DNA from: Clavelina lepadiformis | Lineage: Eukaryota; Chordata; Ascidiacea; Aplousobranchia; Clavelinidae | NCBI RefSeq assembly: GCF_947623445.1 | Contig: NC_135243.1 | Coordinates: forward strand, 1,490,501-1,554,500 | Length of the DNA stretch: 64,000 nucleotides | Direction of reading: 5' to 3' | Notes under the pieces: model-generated | Seen by the model: only the letters and a program-made list of their open reading frames with translations | Database searches by the model: none | Told to the model about the DNA's origin: nothing | Shown: one piece after another, positions 9,846 to 22,782 of the stretch | Numbering within the stretch: position 1 is the stretch's first letter | Layout: the number at the start of each line of letters is the position of its first letter | Made by a program: the position numbers and the translations under genes

Positions 9846-12800
9846 GCCAATTGTGCTCAAGTACTAACGTGTTTTATTTCAGCGGCCTATGCAATTATAT
9901 ATACATGTATGACGATTATACGTGCTGCTACCCCACCAACACGTCTGTGCGCTTCGCGTCTATTTGAATTTGTCCAACTTCAACCCGTAAGTGTCCGGCA
10001 GATGTCATCCCAGAGAAGCTTGACTGACGGGATTCAGCTCAGAAAGGTTAAGAACTAATGATATAACACAGGTTGATGCTAAATTCCAATGCTAAGTTAA
10101 GCTAAAATATGATCGGTTTTTGATATTTTTAATCTGTTAGCGCGTTACGCGAGTTATATAAAAACGGTTCTACAATTCTTAGCCCCGAGATGATTCTCCT
10201 GTCTAACTATTATACGTTTGAGGACAAATCGTTGTAAGGAGGAAACTAAAACAAAACAATACATTAATGCCATGAATAATTAATTAATATAATAAAAATA
10301 AATGATTGCTTGATTCGAATACAAACAGCGCATATACGCCTCTGTATACGGCTAAAAGAAAGACTGTTTAATATGAACTCGAGACTTAAGCAAACTCTGA
10401 GCAAAAATTCGCATCGAAGGCGCAGATCTAAAACTATCTTTTCAAGATTTTCTTTCAAGTCTCGAAATAAACTTTCGTTCCAGTGAACGCGTGAAAGAAT
10501 CTCTAAAGCTTGAGCTTTGTGGCCAACAATTTTCAACGAAATATTTTCTCGGCCGACGTAACCACTTTGTCACAAGACAACCAGCCAAGCGTAAAGTATC
10601 TGAATATTTTGCACGAAACAGATTTATTATTGTTGAGCTCACTTTTAAGCATTTGATGCGCATTTTAACTTCTTTGTGCAATTTGTAGTAAAACTTTTTG
10701 TCCTACAGATACGCCCATTAACATTTTGCTGCATTCACACTGATCATAATATTAGCAGTGTCTTTCGCAGGCATAATTGAATGCGTGGACAGAACTTGCG
10801 TATACCTGGTTTGTGCTTGTGCGGTATTTACAAATTTACTATGTGTAAGCGCATAAGCAAACAAATAATAGATCGTTGCATGGTTAAGATAACAATAGAA
10901 TTTAGCAATAGCGACAAATGCCTTACATAACAGAATCTGAATTACAGCCCACCATTTATAACATACTGAAGCAATTTACTGTCCTTGGACAATTATCTTT
11001 AAAATGGAAATTGCAGCATGAAACAAAAAGTTTTTATACGTCATAAAGACGATTATGTGGAAGCAACTTTCAACTCTGGTGGCGGCAATCTTCCACGTCA
11101 CAGTCACGGGAAGTGAACGGAAATAAGTCAGTCGTGCAATATTTAAAACTTTTCACATTCCAGCTAAACTTTTCGACCTTATTTGGAAACGCATCAGTTA
11201 ATCTCAGTCAGCAAAATAAAGCTTCTAATCCAGCCGGGTTTTTGGGGATTTTTGCTCAGCAAATCTTTTTCGCAACAAATCGTTTCCGACCTTCAGCGAA
11301 GTGACGTCACTCAACCCTCTTCCAAGTCAATCGTAAAACATTTCAACATATTGCACGACTTAGGATCATCTCAGGTCAACAGTCAATTAAACATTGCACA
11401 GTTTGGCAGCGATTCTATCGATTCGGCCCCATATCAAGTGCACTGGTGGATAAATGATCAATGAAAAAAAAATGACGTAATAATCTCAGAAGGTCTATTT
11501 GGTATTTTTGCCGACTCAAAAAGTGGAAGATACAGATTCAGAGCTTTATATAAATGAACGCCAGCTGTGGTGTTTAGTGTTAAATTATCCGCAACAAATT
11601 ATCTCTTGATATTTTGCATCAACCATCGCTGACCAATGACGTCATGTAACAGCGTCAAATTGCAGTCGACATATTTGATGTGACTTAACATGGCAGAATG
11701 AAACGGCTTCAAGCCACATTCGTGAAGGAAATACCTCTTATATAGGAGCGTAACAATTGACAGAACCGCACATCGCGTGCTCAGGTTTTATCTGACAAAA
11801 GATGGAGGACTCACCTAACCACAATGCAGTCCATCAAATTACAACTGAAGCGAAAATTTTAGCCAAATGCTGTAGAATGAGGCCTCATATGTTTATATTT
11901 TAACAGTTTTTAAGATTTTCGGCAAAACAAAAATATGTCGTCATAACACTATGACGTATCAATGCAATAATATGGAACTTGGTGGTGATCAACCACATTC
12001 AAGGAGGGTAAACTTTTGCTTTAAAAATACTTGATTTTTGTTTCTTCCCCAGACGTTTCTTGAAAGCGTTCAACAAAATATTTTCGCCGGTTCAAATCGT
12101 CTCTGGAATTTCAACGATGACGTACCCATACTTCGTCACAAGCAAACAAGTCAAGCGTCAAGCAGCAGGATAGTTTGCACGAAACCGATTCGCAGCAGCC
12201 AAGCACTTATCTAAGCATTTGATGCCGAAGTTTGTTGGTTTGTAACTCTACGTCAAACACCTCTGCTCATTCACATATAACAACATCACTGTAATAACAA
12301 TAATGTCTATATAGCGACATGTTTCGGCAAAATTGTCGTTTAAAAAGTTAAACATATATCGCACAGAGATAATAGTTCTAAGAGTATACTCTACCGGGCG
12401 AAAAAAATAGAGCAATAAACTTCCATTTTAAAAACAGTCCTACTGCGGTAATAACGACAGACCCTTTCCCAAGATTCAATGCTGAAAAAATTAAATCACT
12501 CACCACAACTTGGTCGCAGTAGCAATAAAGTCGAATTTCATTTCAATTTCAGTCCAACAGAAGGAGAATAATAAAGTAGTGACTGGCGCATTCTGCTACA
12601 TTACTTCTAACTAATCTAACATAATTCTAGAAACTAATTCACTGCTAATTTACGTAATGAACTACTCATACACACTTCGTGAGCACGCACAGTGGCTGTT
12701 GTTAAAAATTCCTGTCCGCCTAAATACGTTAGAAACCTAAATAGTAGTCAGTGGAATGCGTTTCCACAAATTAAACAAATTTCTGGCGAATGTTTTGGTT

Positions 12801-13104
12801 AAATGCTTGCAAAATAATTGAAGTGAAGAAGGCGCCAACCCCAGGGCTTCGCTTGATTTATCACGTCAACATAGATTGTCTGCTGGCTCAACTCAGATTA
12901 TTATTTTTATTGCGGCGCTTTACGTCATCACGTCGAGCGTGTTGGTTGTCTTTTGGCTGCTGTTGTTGGTGGTCATCCAACTTTGCCGGTTATGCATTGA
13001 AAAACGAAAGTTTTGCTTAATGCCAAGTGACCGAGCAACCTGACTCAGTGTTAATCGTGATATTGTGGGGACTCGTCCAATAAACTTTGAGTGAGAGCTT
13101 TTAA
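9846..13104. other. Gene-free stretch with a weak dispersed repeat
   Basis: No coding homology was seen on either strand. Sequences at about 10530-10670 and 12075-12235 are related (AAATATTTTC.CCG, CGTCACAAG, CAAGCGT, AAGCATTTGATG in the same order), so at least one old dispersed repeat is present. Two TGACGTCA octamers lie at 11302 and 11637. Confidence 0.4.
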
Positions 13105-13658
13105 CCCTATCCTAACCAGGCTCGCGAGTTTACAAAAAAACTAGGTGTGGCCAACCCCGCACACACATTTGCAATCGTTAATAACTCGAAAACTATACGT
13201 CGTAAACTGATCGGATTTTGACAGGTTAGTAGAAAAATCATCTGGCTTCCTGTATACATCATAATTGTAAAACTAAAGAAAGCGAATTTAGTGTAAATTA
13301 AGTATTTCTAAAAGTGACACATTTCTAGAAATTCTTCTTGTTACGCCGCGTCCCCGCGGTGCGGAAAACCAGCTGACCGCGAGAAGAGAACGAAAGAGAA
13401 TAGTTAGTCGAGTTATTGGTGCGTAAATGAGTAATACGCTTCAATGCGAAGAGCAGAGCAAAGCAGAGGAAAATTATGAAAATATCGCAATATCTTAAAA
13501 ATTACAAAATCCAACTTTATCAAACAAACATGGACAGATAGCTGAACATTTTTTAGGAAAAGTCACTAAACTTCAAGTTTCTACAGCAAACAATGCATCT
13601 GTACGCCACGTTTTGCTATGACAGTGTTCGGGAGAAGCCAAGCCTAGTTAGAATAGGG
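13105..13658. mobile_element. piggyBac-type MITE (554 bp)
   Basis: TTAA flanks both ends (13101-13104 and 13659-13662). The termini are inverted repeats: left CCCTATCCTAACCAGGCT, right end reverse-complemented CCCTATTCTAACTAGGCT. No coding sequence is present. The termini differ from those of the element at 2378-5319, so it belongs to another family or subfamily. Confidence 0.82.
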
Positions 13659-13662
13659 TTAA

Positions 13663-14999
13663 ACAAGATGTGATTTGTAATACTTGATCATTTGGCGTCA
13701 AGCAAAAACTTTTGTTTTTACCAACAAAGCGAAGTTATTACTTAAAGTACAAAGAGAAGTGATTAACGTGATAATCCGCGTAGATGGAAAAAGATGAGAG
13801 GAAGTTCAAGGTGAGAAAGCGACAACGAAAATATATTGGTCACGTGGCGGCATTTCATTCTACACTTCACTGTATCTGTAGAACGCCAAACTGAAAGAAA
13901 TTTATGGTGCTGCGCCACCAACCAAAGATGGCATTCATTCTCACAAATGCTTGATGACGTAAACATGAACCGTAACATAAAGCGTTTTAATGCACTTGCC
14001 AACACCGATAGAGATTTGAAAGAAATGTCAATATATGCTAATTACAATATATCATGTCGAAATTTTATGGGGCCGACGTCGTTTGAATCGCACCCCGGCC
14101 CCACCTTGCAGGTGAAAGTTCATAGGGGTGGGAGTCATTTTAAAGTTTCTCTGTTACGTCATAATGCAAATTTTGTTTTCTCTGAATGCACAGTCGTAGC
14201 AAATAGCATTATGGTAAAAAAGTAAATTGCATGAAGTGCAAAGGATTAAACAATTAATTAGCAATGTTTTAAGTAAACGGCAATAGCTGTTACGTAATGC
14301 TGCATGACGTAATTATGACCTTAACAATATGCTCGCGATGTTTCACCTTCGCTTGTGCTCAACTTTAACAAGGGATGGGTAGCTTTGATTTAAAAAGTTA
14401 TCTTACGTCTACTTGTGGCAAATGTCAAATTATCTTGCACTCGCATGATGTCGCTTTTCTATTCACCATCCTTCAATCATGTTTGACCGGGTTTTAATCA
14501 GCATTTGTGACGAAACAAAAGAAACATTTTGAAATATTTTGAGAAGCAAAATGGTCAGAACTTTCGTAATATCTGTCTCATCCGCGTAACACCGGTTCCT
14601 ACATGGCCACTTTTTCATCTTCCAAGATTATCAAATATTTCATCACAAACTGGTTGCAAGTGGGTACACGGGGAATCCCCTTTACCATCAGCTCCATAGG
14701 GTTGGAAAACCCTCCTTTCGCTCAACACTGACAGGGTTAAGTTCTTTCGAAAGAGAATCTTCTTCAGACCTGACATGCATCACCACGCAAAGAAGAAGGT
14801 CGGTTGCAGCTATACACGCATACTGTGCATACATAGAATACTTGTGCGCATGCGCAACATGTTCCAGCTGTTCTCTGGACTTCCGCTTTGCTTTAAAAAC
14901 TTTCAGGCTGTTTCCGTCTTTCAAAGTCATATTTATCGCCACTGATTCGATGAGTTTTGTCACGTGTACATTACTTTGTCCTATTTCATCGATCTATTC
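13663..14999. other. No gene recognised
   Basis: Frames of up to 129 codons occur (13836-14225, plus) but match nothing known and have no convincing splice context. A stretch at 14720-14765 (CTGACAGGGTTAAG..AAAGAGAATCTTC) recurs at about 15940 and 59945, marking an old repeat. Confidence 0.4.
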
Positions 15000-17546
15000 T
15001 GGCTAATCTAGGCAAATATTTATGAATCAACACAACTTTTATTACGTAATAATAGGTAATGTTAAAACGTATTGTTATCTAACAATATTACTCTTTGCTT
15101 TGTATAGAATAATCATTATTACAAAAACCACAGAAACCAACCATTGTTTTTCTTCGTGTACAAGCGATTACTTAACACCAGCGCAGCAAATAATTTAAGT
15201 TGTTCACATGAAACCCAGGAATACTTGAAGCGCACTAGCGCCAACATGCGGTAGAAATAAAGGCGCCCGGATCGGTTAATATTTCAGAATAAGGTGCAGG
15301 GAAGATCAAATGAGGTGATAAAAATTGCGTATTTGTGTGGTTAGACGAGTAGGTGTGAGCCAGGAACTTGGGTAGATACAAACTTACCATGAAACATAAT
15401 TTTACCTTGTGGGCCGTGTGTAATCGGTATCTACTGTAAGTTATCTGCGTCTGATTTTAAAAATGGATTCTTAGAAAAGATGCTGACTCAAAACTTTTCT
15501 GCGTCGTTCTCCGCATCAGGCTTGTATGTGGAGTAAGGACGAGATTGCGATCTCTCAAATGCTGGGCTGCAAGGTCACTCACAAGTAGTCGAGAAGCTTC
15601 AACAACACGCATCAGGTCGCATGGAGCTGGATTTTGTGTCTGGCTGGTGTTGGAATAAGCTGCATTTCGCTTTCAGTGAATTATCTCGCAAAATTGTTTC
15701 AAAATTAAAACTTGTAGAAGCAGTGCTGAGGCTGATGCAAGTGACAAGGTTTGAATAAGCGACAGCCAATAATACGGCCAGATGTCATTTGAAACTACAC
15801 CGCGGTTATTTTGCGAGTGATGCAAAAAATATTGTCTACGAGTGCATCAAAATGTGGCTTAAAACTATAAAGTTGTGAAAAAATTCAGTAACTTTAAAAA
15901 ATAAAAACAGTTGTTAGAACAAGAGTTTAATAAACGACACTGACAGCGTTAAGTTGTTTCAAAAGAGAATCTTCCTCAAAACCCCGTCTCCGCCAGTGGA
16001 GGAGCTGCATGGAGGTTCTTGAGGACGACCGGATATCTGGATATCTGATAGTCGGGGTCGAGTATGGACCACTTGGGTATTTGGAGGTGGATAGGGGCGA
16101 GGCAGCCCTGGTTAAGCGGGATGTCGTAGCCCACCATGCACCTGAGGGAGTAGATGATGACAGACTTACTGATCGCTCTCGGCGCGTTCAACTTGTTTAT
16201 CACCATAGGGGATGTCCCTTCGAAATCGAATGTCGCGCTGCTCTATATGAGGACCAGGTGGATACCCTAAACAGAAAGCTTCGTTGAAATGTTTGTGATT
16301 GATACAGTTGTGACGTCACAAAGACACTTACCTTCTGGTTAGCGGCAACTAGCGCTCTTAAGTCGGCCAGGTTGCCATGGAGATTGTGGGTCCGGCTGCA
16401 ACTAGTGAATTCTCCTGGGAGCATGAGAAACGCTGTTACTTGTGTGAGTTAACAAGTAAAAACAAGTTCAATAGGGTTTAAAGCAGTGGTTCCCAACCTG
16501 GGGTTCGCGGACCACTTGGGGGTTCGTGAGTGTCTTGGTTGCATGTAGGCTACTTTATTTCTCTATTGTTTGTGCAACGAAAGAAGAGAATCATAAACAT
16601 TTTAAGACAATATTTCATTGAAATTTGCAGCAGCTCTCAAATATATCCTATATTACAGTAAATATCCCTCAATAGTAGGTTATGCATTAAATACCAAGAC
16701 ATTTTTTCATTGAATTCTTGGCAAATTTTAGGTACGGGTCCGCAGGCTTGAAAATTTATTAAAATGGGTCCGCAACTAAAAAAACATTGGGAACCACTGG
16801 TTTAAAGGTAATTCTGACTCATTAGAAAACCAGAAACCAATTCGTCATTTCACACAACAACTACCATGAAACTTTTCAGCATCATATGATACGAGAAAGC
16901 ACGTCATTCACAACATTATCACATAAATCACAATCACATCCCAGCATAAATGGCAACCTTCTCAAAATGTTTCAGGAGCGGTTAGTTAACACAAACACCT
17001 ATGCTGTACAACTATGAAATTTTTGAACATCATATGATAAACTTCGTGATCAGATCTATAACATTTATCACATCACTAAGCATATCACATGATCATACTC
17101 ACGAGAGTAAACAGGAAGATGAACTCCTCCAGCACATGGATGATTGGAGACGATGCAATCTCCTTCATTGATCTCTATTGCCCACATCTGGAACTGCACG
17201 CCATCCAACATGGCCCCTAGATGGCCTGGGATGTGAGGAGCTTTGGAAACAAGACGACCATCGGGTCCAAAAAGAGCGCACGAGAAGTCAAGTCGTTCCT
17301 GTCGATTCATGTAATGTTACACAATAAACAATGAGTGCTTTCACGACACACAATGATCATAATAGAACTACACCTAGTCAGCTATCAAGAACATATTTAC
17401 ACAAGTATGTCTTGCAATATACACAGGACTATACAGGACTTTCAACGACTGAAGCACAGATAAAATGTCAAGGGCTGGGAAATCTTGGTGTAATAAATTA
17501 GACCAAACAAATAAAAGCAGTGTTGGACGATTATCTAGACCAGTAA
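15000..17546. repeat. Segmental duplication B, copy 1 (partner 58262-61418)
   Basis: The block matches 58262-61418 in the same orientation across non-coding sequence and the last recognisable exons of a 5-oxoprolinase gene. Copy 1 carries a hAT MITE that copy 2 lacks; copy 2 carries a pogo-type MITE that copy 1 lacks. Similarity stops abruptly after the string GGACGATTATCTAGACCAGT. Confidence 0.88.
16482..16799. mobile_element. hAT-type MITE (318 bp) with an empty site in copy 2
   Basis: The termini are CAGTGGTTCCCAA and its inverted copy TTGGGAACCACTG. A perfect 8-bp duplication GTTTAAAG flanks it (16474-16481 and 16800-16807). The matching place in duplication B copy 2 (about 60718) has a single GTTTAAA and no insert. 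Confidence 0.93.
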
Positions 17547-17894
17547 TGTATAAATAACAAACATGTTAAAATATGACAAGTTCAAGCCAGACAAATACCT
17601 TAATGTTAGTGGATATTGCTGTCCGTTGTAGAATCCTACCCATCTGTTCTGCAATGCTCGTGAACCTTTGATGTCAAAGGTCAGAGGTTATAATATATTG
17701 ATAAGATCAGTGATCCCAGTCTAGCACACACAATAAAAGTTAATACGGAATGACAAATAACCCAACCCCACTTGCAACTACCCCCATAATCATTGCATGC
17801 ATTTCATATTCAATTTCCCAGTTATTGTCATTTGGGTAAATTGTCAGTCATAAAAATCGCTTCGAAAAATTCAGTCTACAAAATAACACCTATA

Positions 17895-18508
17895 CAGTCG
17901 ACTCCGCTTAATTCGGACCCTTTGGTTCCGCTCACTTTTGGCCGAATTAAGCGGAGAAACGGCTTTGTCCGAATTAAGCGGAAAATCAATTGTTTGTTTC
18001 ATGGTCATGCGTAAAGGCAGACAACACAAATAAGTACTGTACTGTTGCGTAATAAATGAATTGCTGCTGCGCTATACTGCAGTAACTGGCACTGATCGCA
18101 TAAAACGTCTTCGTTTACTTTAGTGAGCAATTTCACTTTTTGTGCTAAACTTTTCTGTACAATTTTGTCCTACAAGATGGACGCAATTGTACCGAAGTAA
18201 AAGCGACTATGAAGCTGGCACGGCGTTATATGAGTTCATTGTCGATTGTTTCTGCATGAATCGTCATTGTTTCACCATAATCACTCATTATGCAATTGCA
18301 TCTTGTCTTAAAACGAACGAAGTACTGTTTATTGTATCATAACCTAACGATAGGAATTGCGAACCTGTGTCCGAATTAAGCGGAGAATTGTCCGAATTAA
18401 CAGGAGTTTTTTACGTTCAATTTTTACTTTTGTTCCGTTCCCGAGCATTTTGGCCGAATAAAGCGGTTGTCCGGGTTATCCGGTGTCCGAATTAAGCGGA
18501 TTCGACTG
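17895..18508. mobile_element. pogo/Tigger-type MITE, copy 1 (614 bp)
   Basis: It begins CAGTCGACTCCGCTTAATTC and ends with the inverted equivalent. TA duplications sit at both ends (17893-17894 and 18509-18510), as for Tc1/mariner/pogo elements. The subterminal sequence repeats GTCCGAATTAAGCGG in both orientations. A 66-codon frame inside recurs in all three copies but has no known homology. Confidence 0.9.
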
Positions 18509-19406
18509 TATATTTAAAATAACGGAGAATGACAAAGAACCCAGCCGCACCTTACAACTACTCCAATGGTCATTGCATGCATTTGATATTCAATTTTCCA
18601 GTTATTGTCAGTTATAAACTTGCTTCCAAAAACTGTATCTACGAAATAACACTGACCTGTGTGAAAATATAGAGAGTTGGATAGCGTCCAATTCCTTGCC
18701 AATATGCTTCGACTTTCCCTTCCCTTTCGACTTTCCCTATCATGATGGTCACATCACCTGAATAAGCGAAATTTTTGCAAAATTGTAATTTATAATCACG
18801 GCAAGCTACAATGATGTTGTCAACCTATCATGTAACAAAAAGACTACCCTCATCAAACTCTAAGTGATGTCACCATGACATCATAACGCAATACCTTTCT
18901 TAGTCATCTCTGCCTTGCAGTCGGGTTCGACCAAGATTGTGCTATTCTTGTCGATGATGATCGCTGGACCGTGAATCACCTGACAGGTCCTCCATGAAAT
19001 GGACGCTAATGTCGAGATGACCTCCATCGAAATAACTTGACATCACCTGCACAACACATGCTTTATTATGACATCATTTATTGTAATAAACAGTCAATGC
19101 ATGCACTTGACAACATGCATTTGTTCTTATGTCTGGTAAGATCTTATGCACAGAGAATCAGAGCATACTTAGGTGTGTGAATTTTGCCATTTTAATTAAC
19201 GTTTCGTGCTAGTAGTAGCATGAACTACGACCAAGATACCATTTGCAGCATGTTATCTTCACAATCACTTTATAAGTTACCTCGGATTGATGAAATTATT
19301 CACGGTTTGTGATTTAAGTATTTGTAATAAGACGATAGCACAACATACACATAAGTGCAGCAAAAAAAATTTAGCATTGATATTTAACAACACTTTACAT
19401 CATCAC

Positions 19407-19976
19407 TAGGGCAACCAAAAGTCAATATGGTCAATTTTTTTACCTGCTCAGAATGCTATGAAACAAATTTCAGCTTTGTACGACGGGTGGCATAGAAGTT
19501 ATTAGGTCAGATAAAGTCAAAATGTTATGTTAGGTCAAAATACGGTCAAATTGTCTTTTTTTAGGTCAAAATCTATTAAACTTGTAATTTTGTAACCATT
19601 TTGTAATATTATTCTTCCGTTTTTCTCTTTTCTTGTACCGCAAACAATTCCAGTCCCGCAAATTTTACTTAGAACCAAAGCCACAAAGAGAGGCAAGGCT
19701 TTTCAGCGCGTTTGGTGACGTCACGATGTGACGGCATTGCATTTGAAACTGCAAGCTGTCAATCTTAAGATGCAGAAACAAAAAAAAAGTCAACACTAGA
19801 AAAGCATTTTGTCATTTTTAAATGCAGCTTTAGATTAGAAAGTTGCTGTAGACAGTGTAAAGACTATCAGTATAGCGTTTTTCAAAATGAGGTCAAAATT
19901 TAAACGTTTTAGGCCAAAATTTGCAAATTTTAAGGTCAAAATTGAAAAGTTTTAGGTCAAAAAACTGGTTGCCCTA
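19407..19976. mobile_element. hAT-like non-autonomous element (570 bp)
   Basis: The ends are TAGGGCAACC and its inverted copy GGTTGCCCTA. A perfect 8-bp duplication ATCATCAC occurs at 19399-19406 and 19977-19984. The interior repeats AGGTCAAAAT many times and has no coding sequence. It lies between two OPLAH-A exon fragments, where a central block of the enzyme (seen in copy B at 63302-63872) is missing. Confidence 0.88.
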
Positions 19977-22558
19977 ATCATCACAAATCATATTGTTACC
20001 TGTCGTACAACATTTGCTCTGGCAACAACATTTCCAGACACAGATTGGCGTCACAGTTAGGGAATCCCCTTACTGAAGCATGTGATGCCTGGATGGGCCC
20101 CAGCAGATTCAGGGAGGACTCGGGCTGACGACAAACAAACCCAACCGGAAAAATTGCATAGACCAGACCGTGCTGCGACTGTGTCGCTGTCAAGCTGTGA
20201 TGAAAATGTTCAACTGTCATACAATTCAAACAAAATAAGACAACATATTCTACTGTCAGTAGAAATAATGCAAAACGAGACAAGAACAAATGAGACAAGT
20301 CGTCTTTCTCCAAATTTTGAACGTCCACTTTAATTTGTAAAAGCTAAAAAGGTAAAAAATATAAAAAAGAGCTTGAAAGCTTGAAAGAAAACAAAATAGT
20401 AAATACAACATATACACAAAAATATAACAAAGCATGTAGAGTCCAAACAACACATACTAGCACATATCGGCACATTGAGATAAAAAACAAACTTTCTCCT
20501 GATGTTGACATTAACAGGAAAGTTTGTGCCATTGTTGAAGTTTTGCTTTAATTTAAGATTTGAAAACAAAATACCTGTGGTGCTTGTATGGTGACACCAG
20601 CTGTAGTAGACTTGAATACATGCTCAAATTCCCCGTCGTTTCGACTTAGATCTGTTGATGTTCCTGTGTAAATAGTGTCATAAATTTCATCACAATTTAA
20701 GTATTTGCATGTCACAAAATCATTCTTTATTACAGAACGAAGAACTTGTCAGGATATTCACAAATTGTATAAACAAGTGTCGAGCCACACGGCCACAACA
20801 CCAAGCACTGGAATAAATGGTTGGGATACCACGATGACAACACAAGGACATAACTTACGTAATCTTATTAATATTTATCTAGCTTGTGCATGCATGCAAC
20901 GTACATGCTCATACTGATACTGGATATATTAGCGGCACCATACCTCTCATGTTGTACCCAAATGCTATGTTGGTCTTCAAATGACGTCATAGCGTACCAC
21001 ATAACGCCACCTGCTGGGCCGGATAATATTGTTCTACTTTCATTGAACCTGAGCATAGAGGAGTGTGAGATGTTATATTTTATATCAGAAGATGTAATCC
21101 CAGGATGGGCAACAGTTTTGAACTCATGGGTTGCTTTGGGTGTTGAGTTTGTACAGGCAGGCACAACCATATGCACAAATGATGTCATAACTAGTTTGAG
21201 TCCTCACTTGTTTCTATTTCTAGCTACAACAGCATGAAACAAATAAACTACTATAATTACATACAGAAGTGAGGCCTACTTGAGCTCTAGTCAGACACTA
21301 GCTTAAGCGTATTTACTGTACTAAAACTAACGGAAAACTAGAAATTCAGTAAGGGGAAATTTGAGTCTTTTGGTTGGCTTTAATGGGAAAGCAGATCAAA
21401 AAGGTTAAGAACCGCTGCTTTAAATCAAAGTAAAAAGTGGTAATAAACTCATCTCTGATTAAGTATTTAAAACCATAGAAACTATAAAATAAGCAAAGAC
21501 GAAAAATACAAAACCGACATTTAGCGTCACCAGTGGGTAGTTGCTTAGTACAACTGCATTGTCAACTGGAAACATCAGAGTTGATCAGCTTACGAGGTCG
21601 AATAATTTCAGTCTGGACTAATTTCCAATGTAAAGAAGATCTCTCCAACCCTTAGTGAGAGCAAGTGCCATTCTTTCACCTTTCCTCTCAAGGAGAGCAT
21701 TTGTGGCGACCGTCGTTCCAATCCGGATGAAATCGATCTTACTTGAGTCGAATGATTCGATCATCATAATTTTCAACTCTTTGAAACAAAATTAAACTAT
21801 GTATACATAATTAGGCAGTCTATCGAATTAAACAACAATTCTTAGCAGTGGTTTTCGCCAAGTCGACAAATGGTTAAACTTGAGGAAATGAAGGAAAGCT
21901 AAGTTTAATTAGAGACAAAATTACGGGCATATTTGTAATTAAACACCAGCCTTGAAATCAAACTACTTTTCATGATAATCTTTTTAGCCTTGTCAACGAA
22001 GCAAATTAGTAAACTTGAAACAACTATGAGACATAAAATCATCAATAAAATTATGATAAACTTTACCATATTGGCTATATGTTTATTTTTGTCACAAACC
22101 TCTTCCATAATCCTTCAAACTCCTTCCCCTTGTGTTTACTTTTCTGATTCAAAATTTGTTTCTTCTTAGAACTTACTCAGCATTTATCATGTTAAGTGTT
22201 TCCTAAAATCTAAGCATAGTGTCGGAGTGCGTCCATTATTTTCTTTCATGCCATAATAAAAGGCACTTGCAAGGCTGCCTGTAGAGTTAGGCCGATACAA
22301 ACCCAAACTAGAATAGATTCGCTGAATATCATCTGCATTCAGGTGAACACAAATACTAGGCTAATGATATCGAAACTGACTACAAAATTATTATATTTCC
22401 TATATTTATATTTTCCAGGCTAAACAAACCAGGGTCAACATTTTTCATACAGCCAGTGTATACATGTTCTTATACAGCCTACTGAAGGCCATTTACTTAA
22501 AAATTTTGCTTTTCAAATTTTATTCTTTTGAAACCAAACAATTCTTCAGCAACTAGGC

Positions 22559-22774
22559 CAGGGGTTCTTAAAGTATGGGTCGCGACCCAAACATGGGTCG
22601 CGGAGGGTCAGAAAATGGGTCGCGACATAGTGACATAGGTGGGTCGCGACATAGGTTAATATAATATAATATAGGTCTATAGGACATTAAAATGGGTCGC
22701 GACATAGGTTTGGGTCGTGAGGTGATCATGAAACTCAGATTTGGGTCGCGCTCAAAAAAGTTTAAGAACCGCTG
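22559..22774. mobile_element. hAT-type MITE (216 bp)
   Basis: Termini CAGGGGTTCTTAAA and TTTAAGAACCGCTG are inverted with one mismatch. A perfect 8-bp duplication AACTAGGC lies at 22551-22558 and 22775-22782. The interior repeats TGGGTCGCGAC. A related end, GGTTAAGAACCGCTG, occurs alone near 21405-21419 and is probably a truncated relative. Confidence 0.9.
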
Positions 22775-22782
22775 AACTAGGC

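Larger units (their letters stand above)
15985..21777 (-). pseudogene. 5-oxoprolinase (OPLAH/HyuA-HyuB) pseudogene, copy A
   Basis: Exon fragments follow the order of eukaryotic 5-oxoprolinase, the ATP-dependent enzyme that opens 5-oxoproline to glutamate in the gamma-glutamyl cycle. In order: 21777-21594 ([16 protein letters not shown]), 21048-20944 (ILSGPAGGV), 20663-20575 ([15 protein letters not shown]), about 20160-20000 (DANLCLEMLLPE), 18979-18895 (GPAIIIDKNSTILVEP), 18757-18657, 17665-17599 ([16 protein letters not shown]), 17298-17103 ([21 protein letters not shown]), about 16439-16332 ([19 protein letters not shown]), 16266-15985 ([28 protein letters not shown]). Lesions: TAG at 21620-21618 after LLYIGN; frameshifts near 20.1 and 20.95 kb; one extra base in 17298-17103 relative to copy B; about 190 bp deleted from the last exon, giving TAG at 16245-16243. 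The C-terminal quarter of the family is absent. OPLAH is the vertebrate name for this enzyme. Confidence 0.9.

Noticed and set aside
18142..18342. 66-codon ORF repeated at 29520 and, inverted, at 58616-58822
   Set aside because: Its recurrence is explained by the three copies of the pogo-type MITE; no homology to a transposase or host protein was seen.
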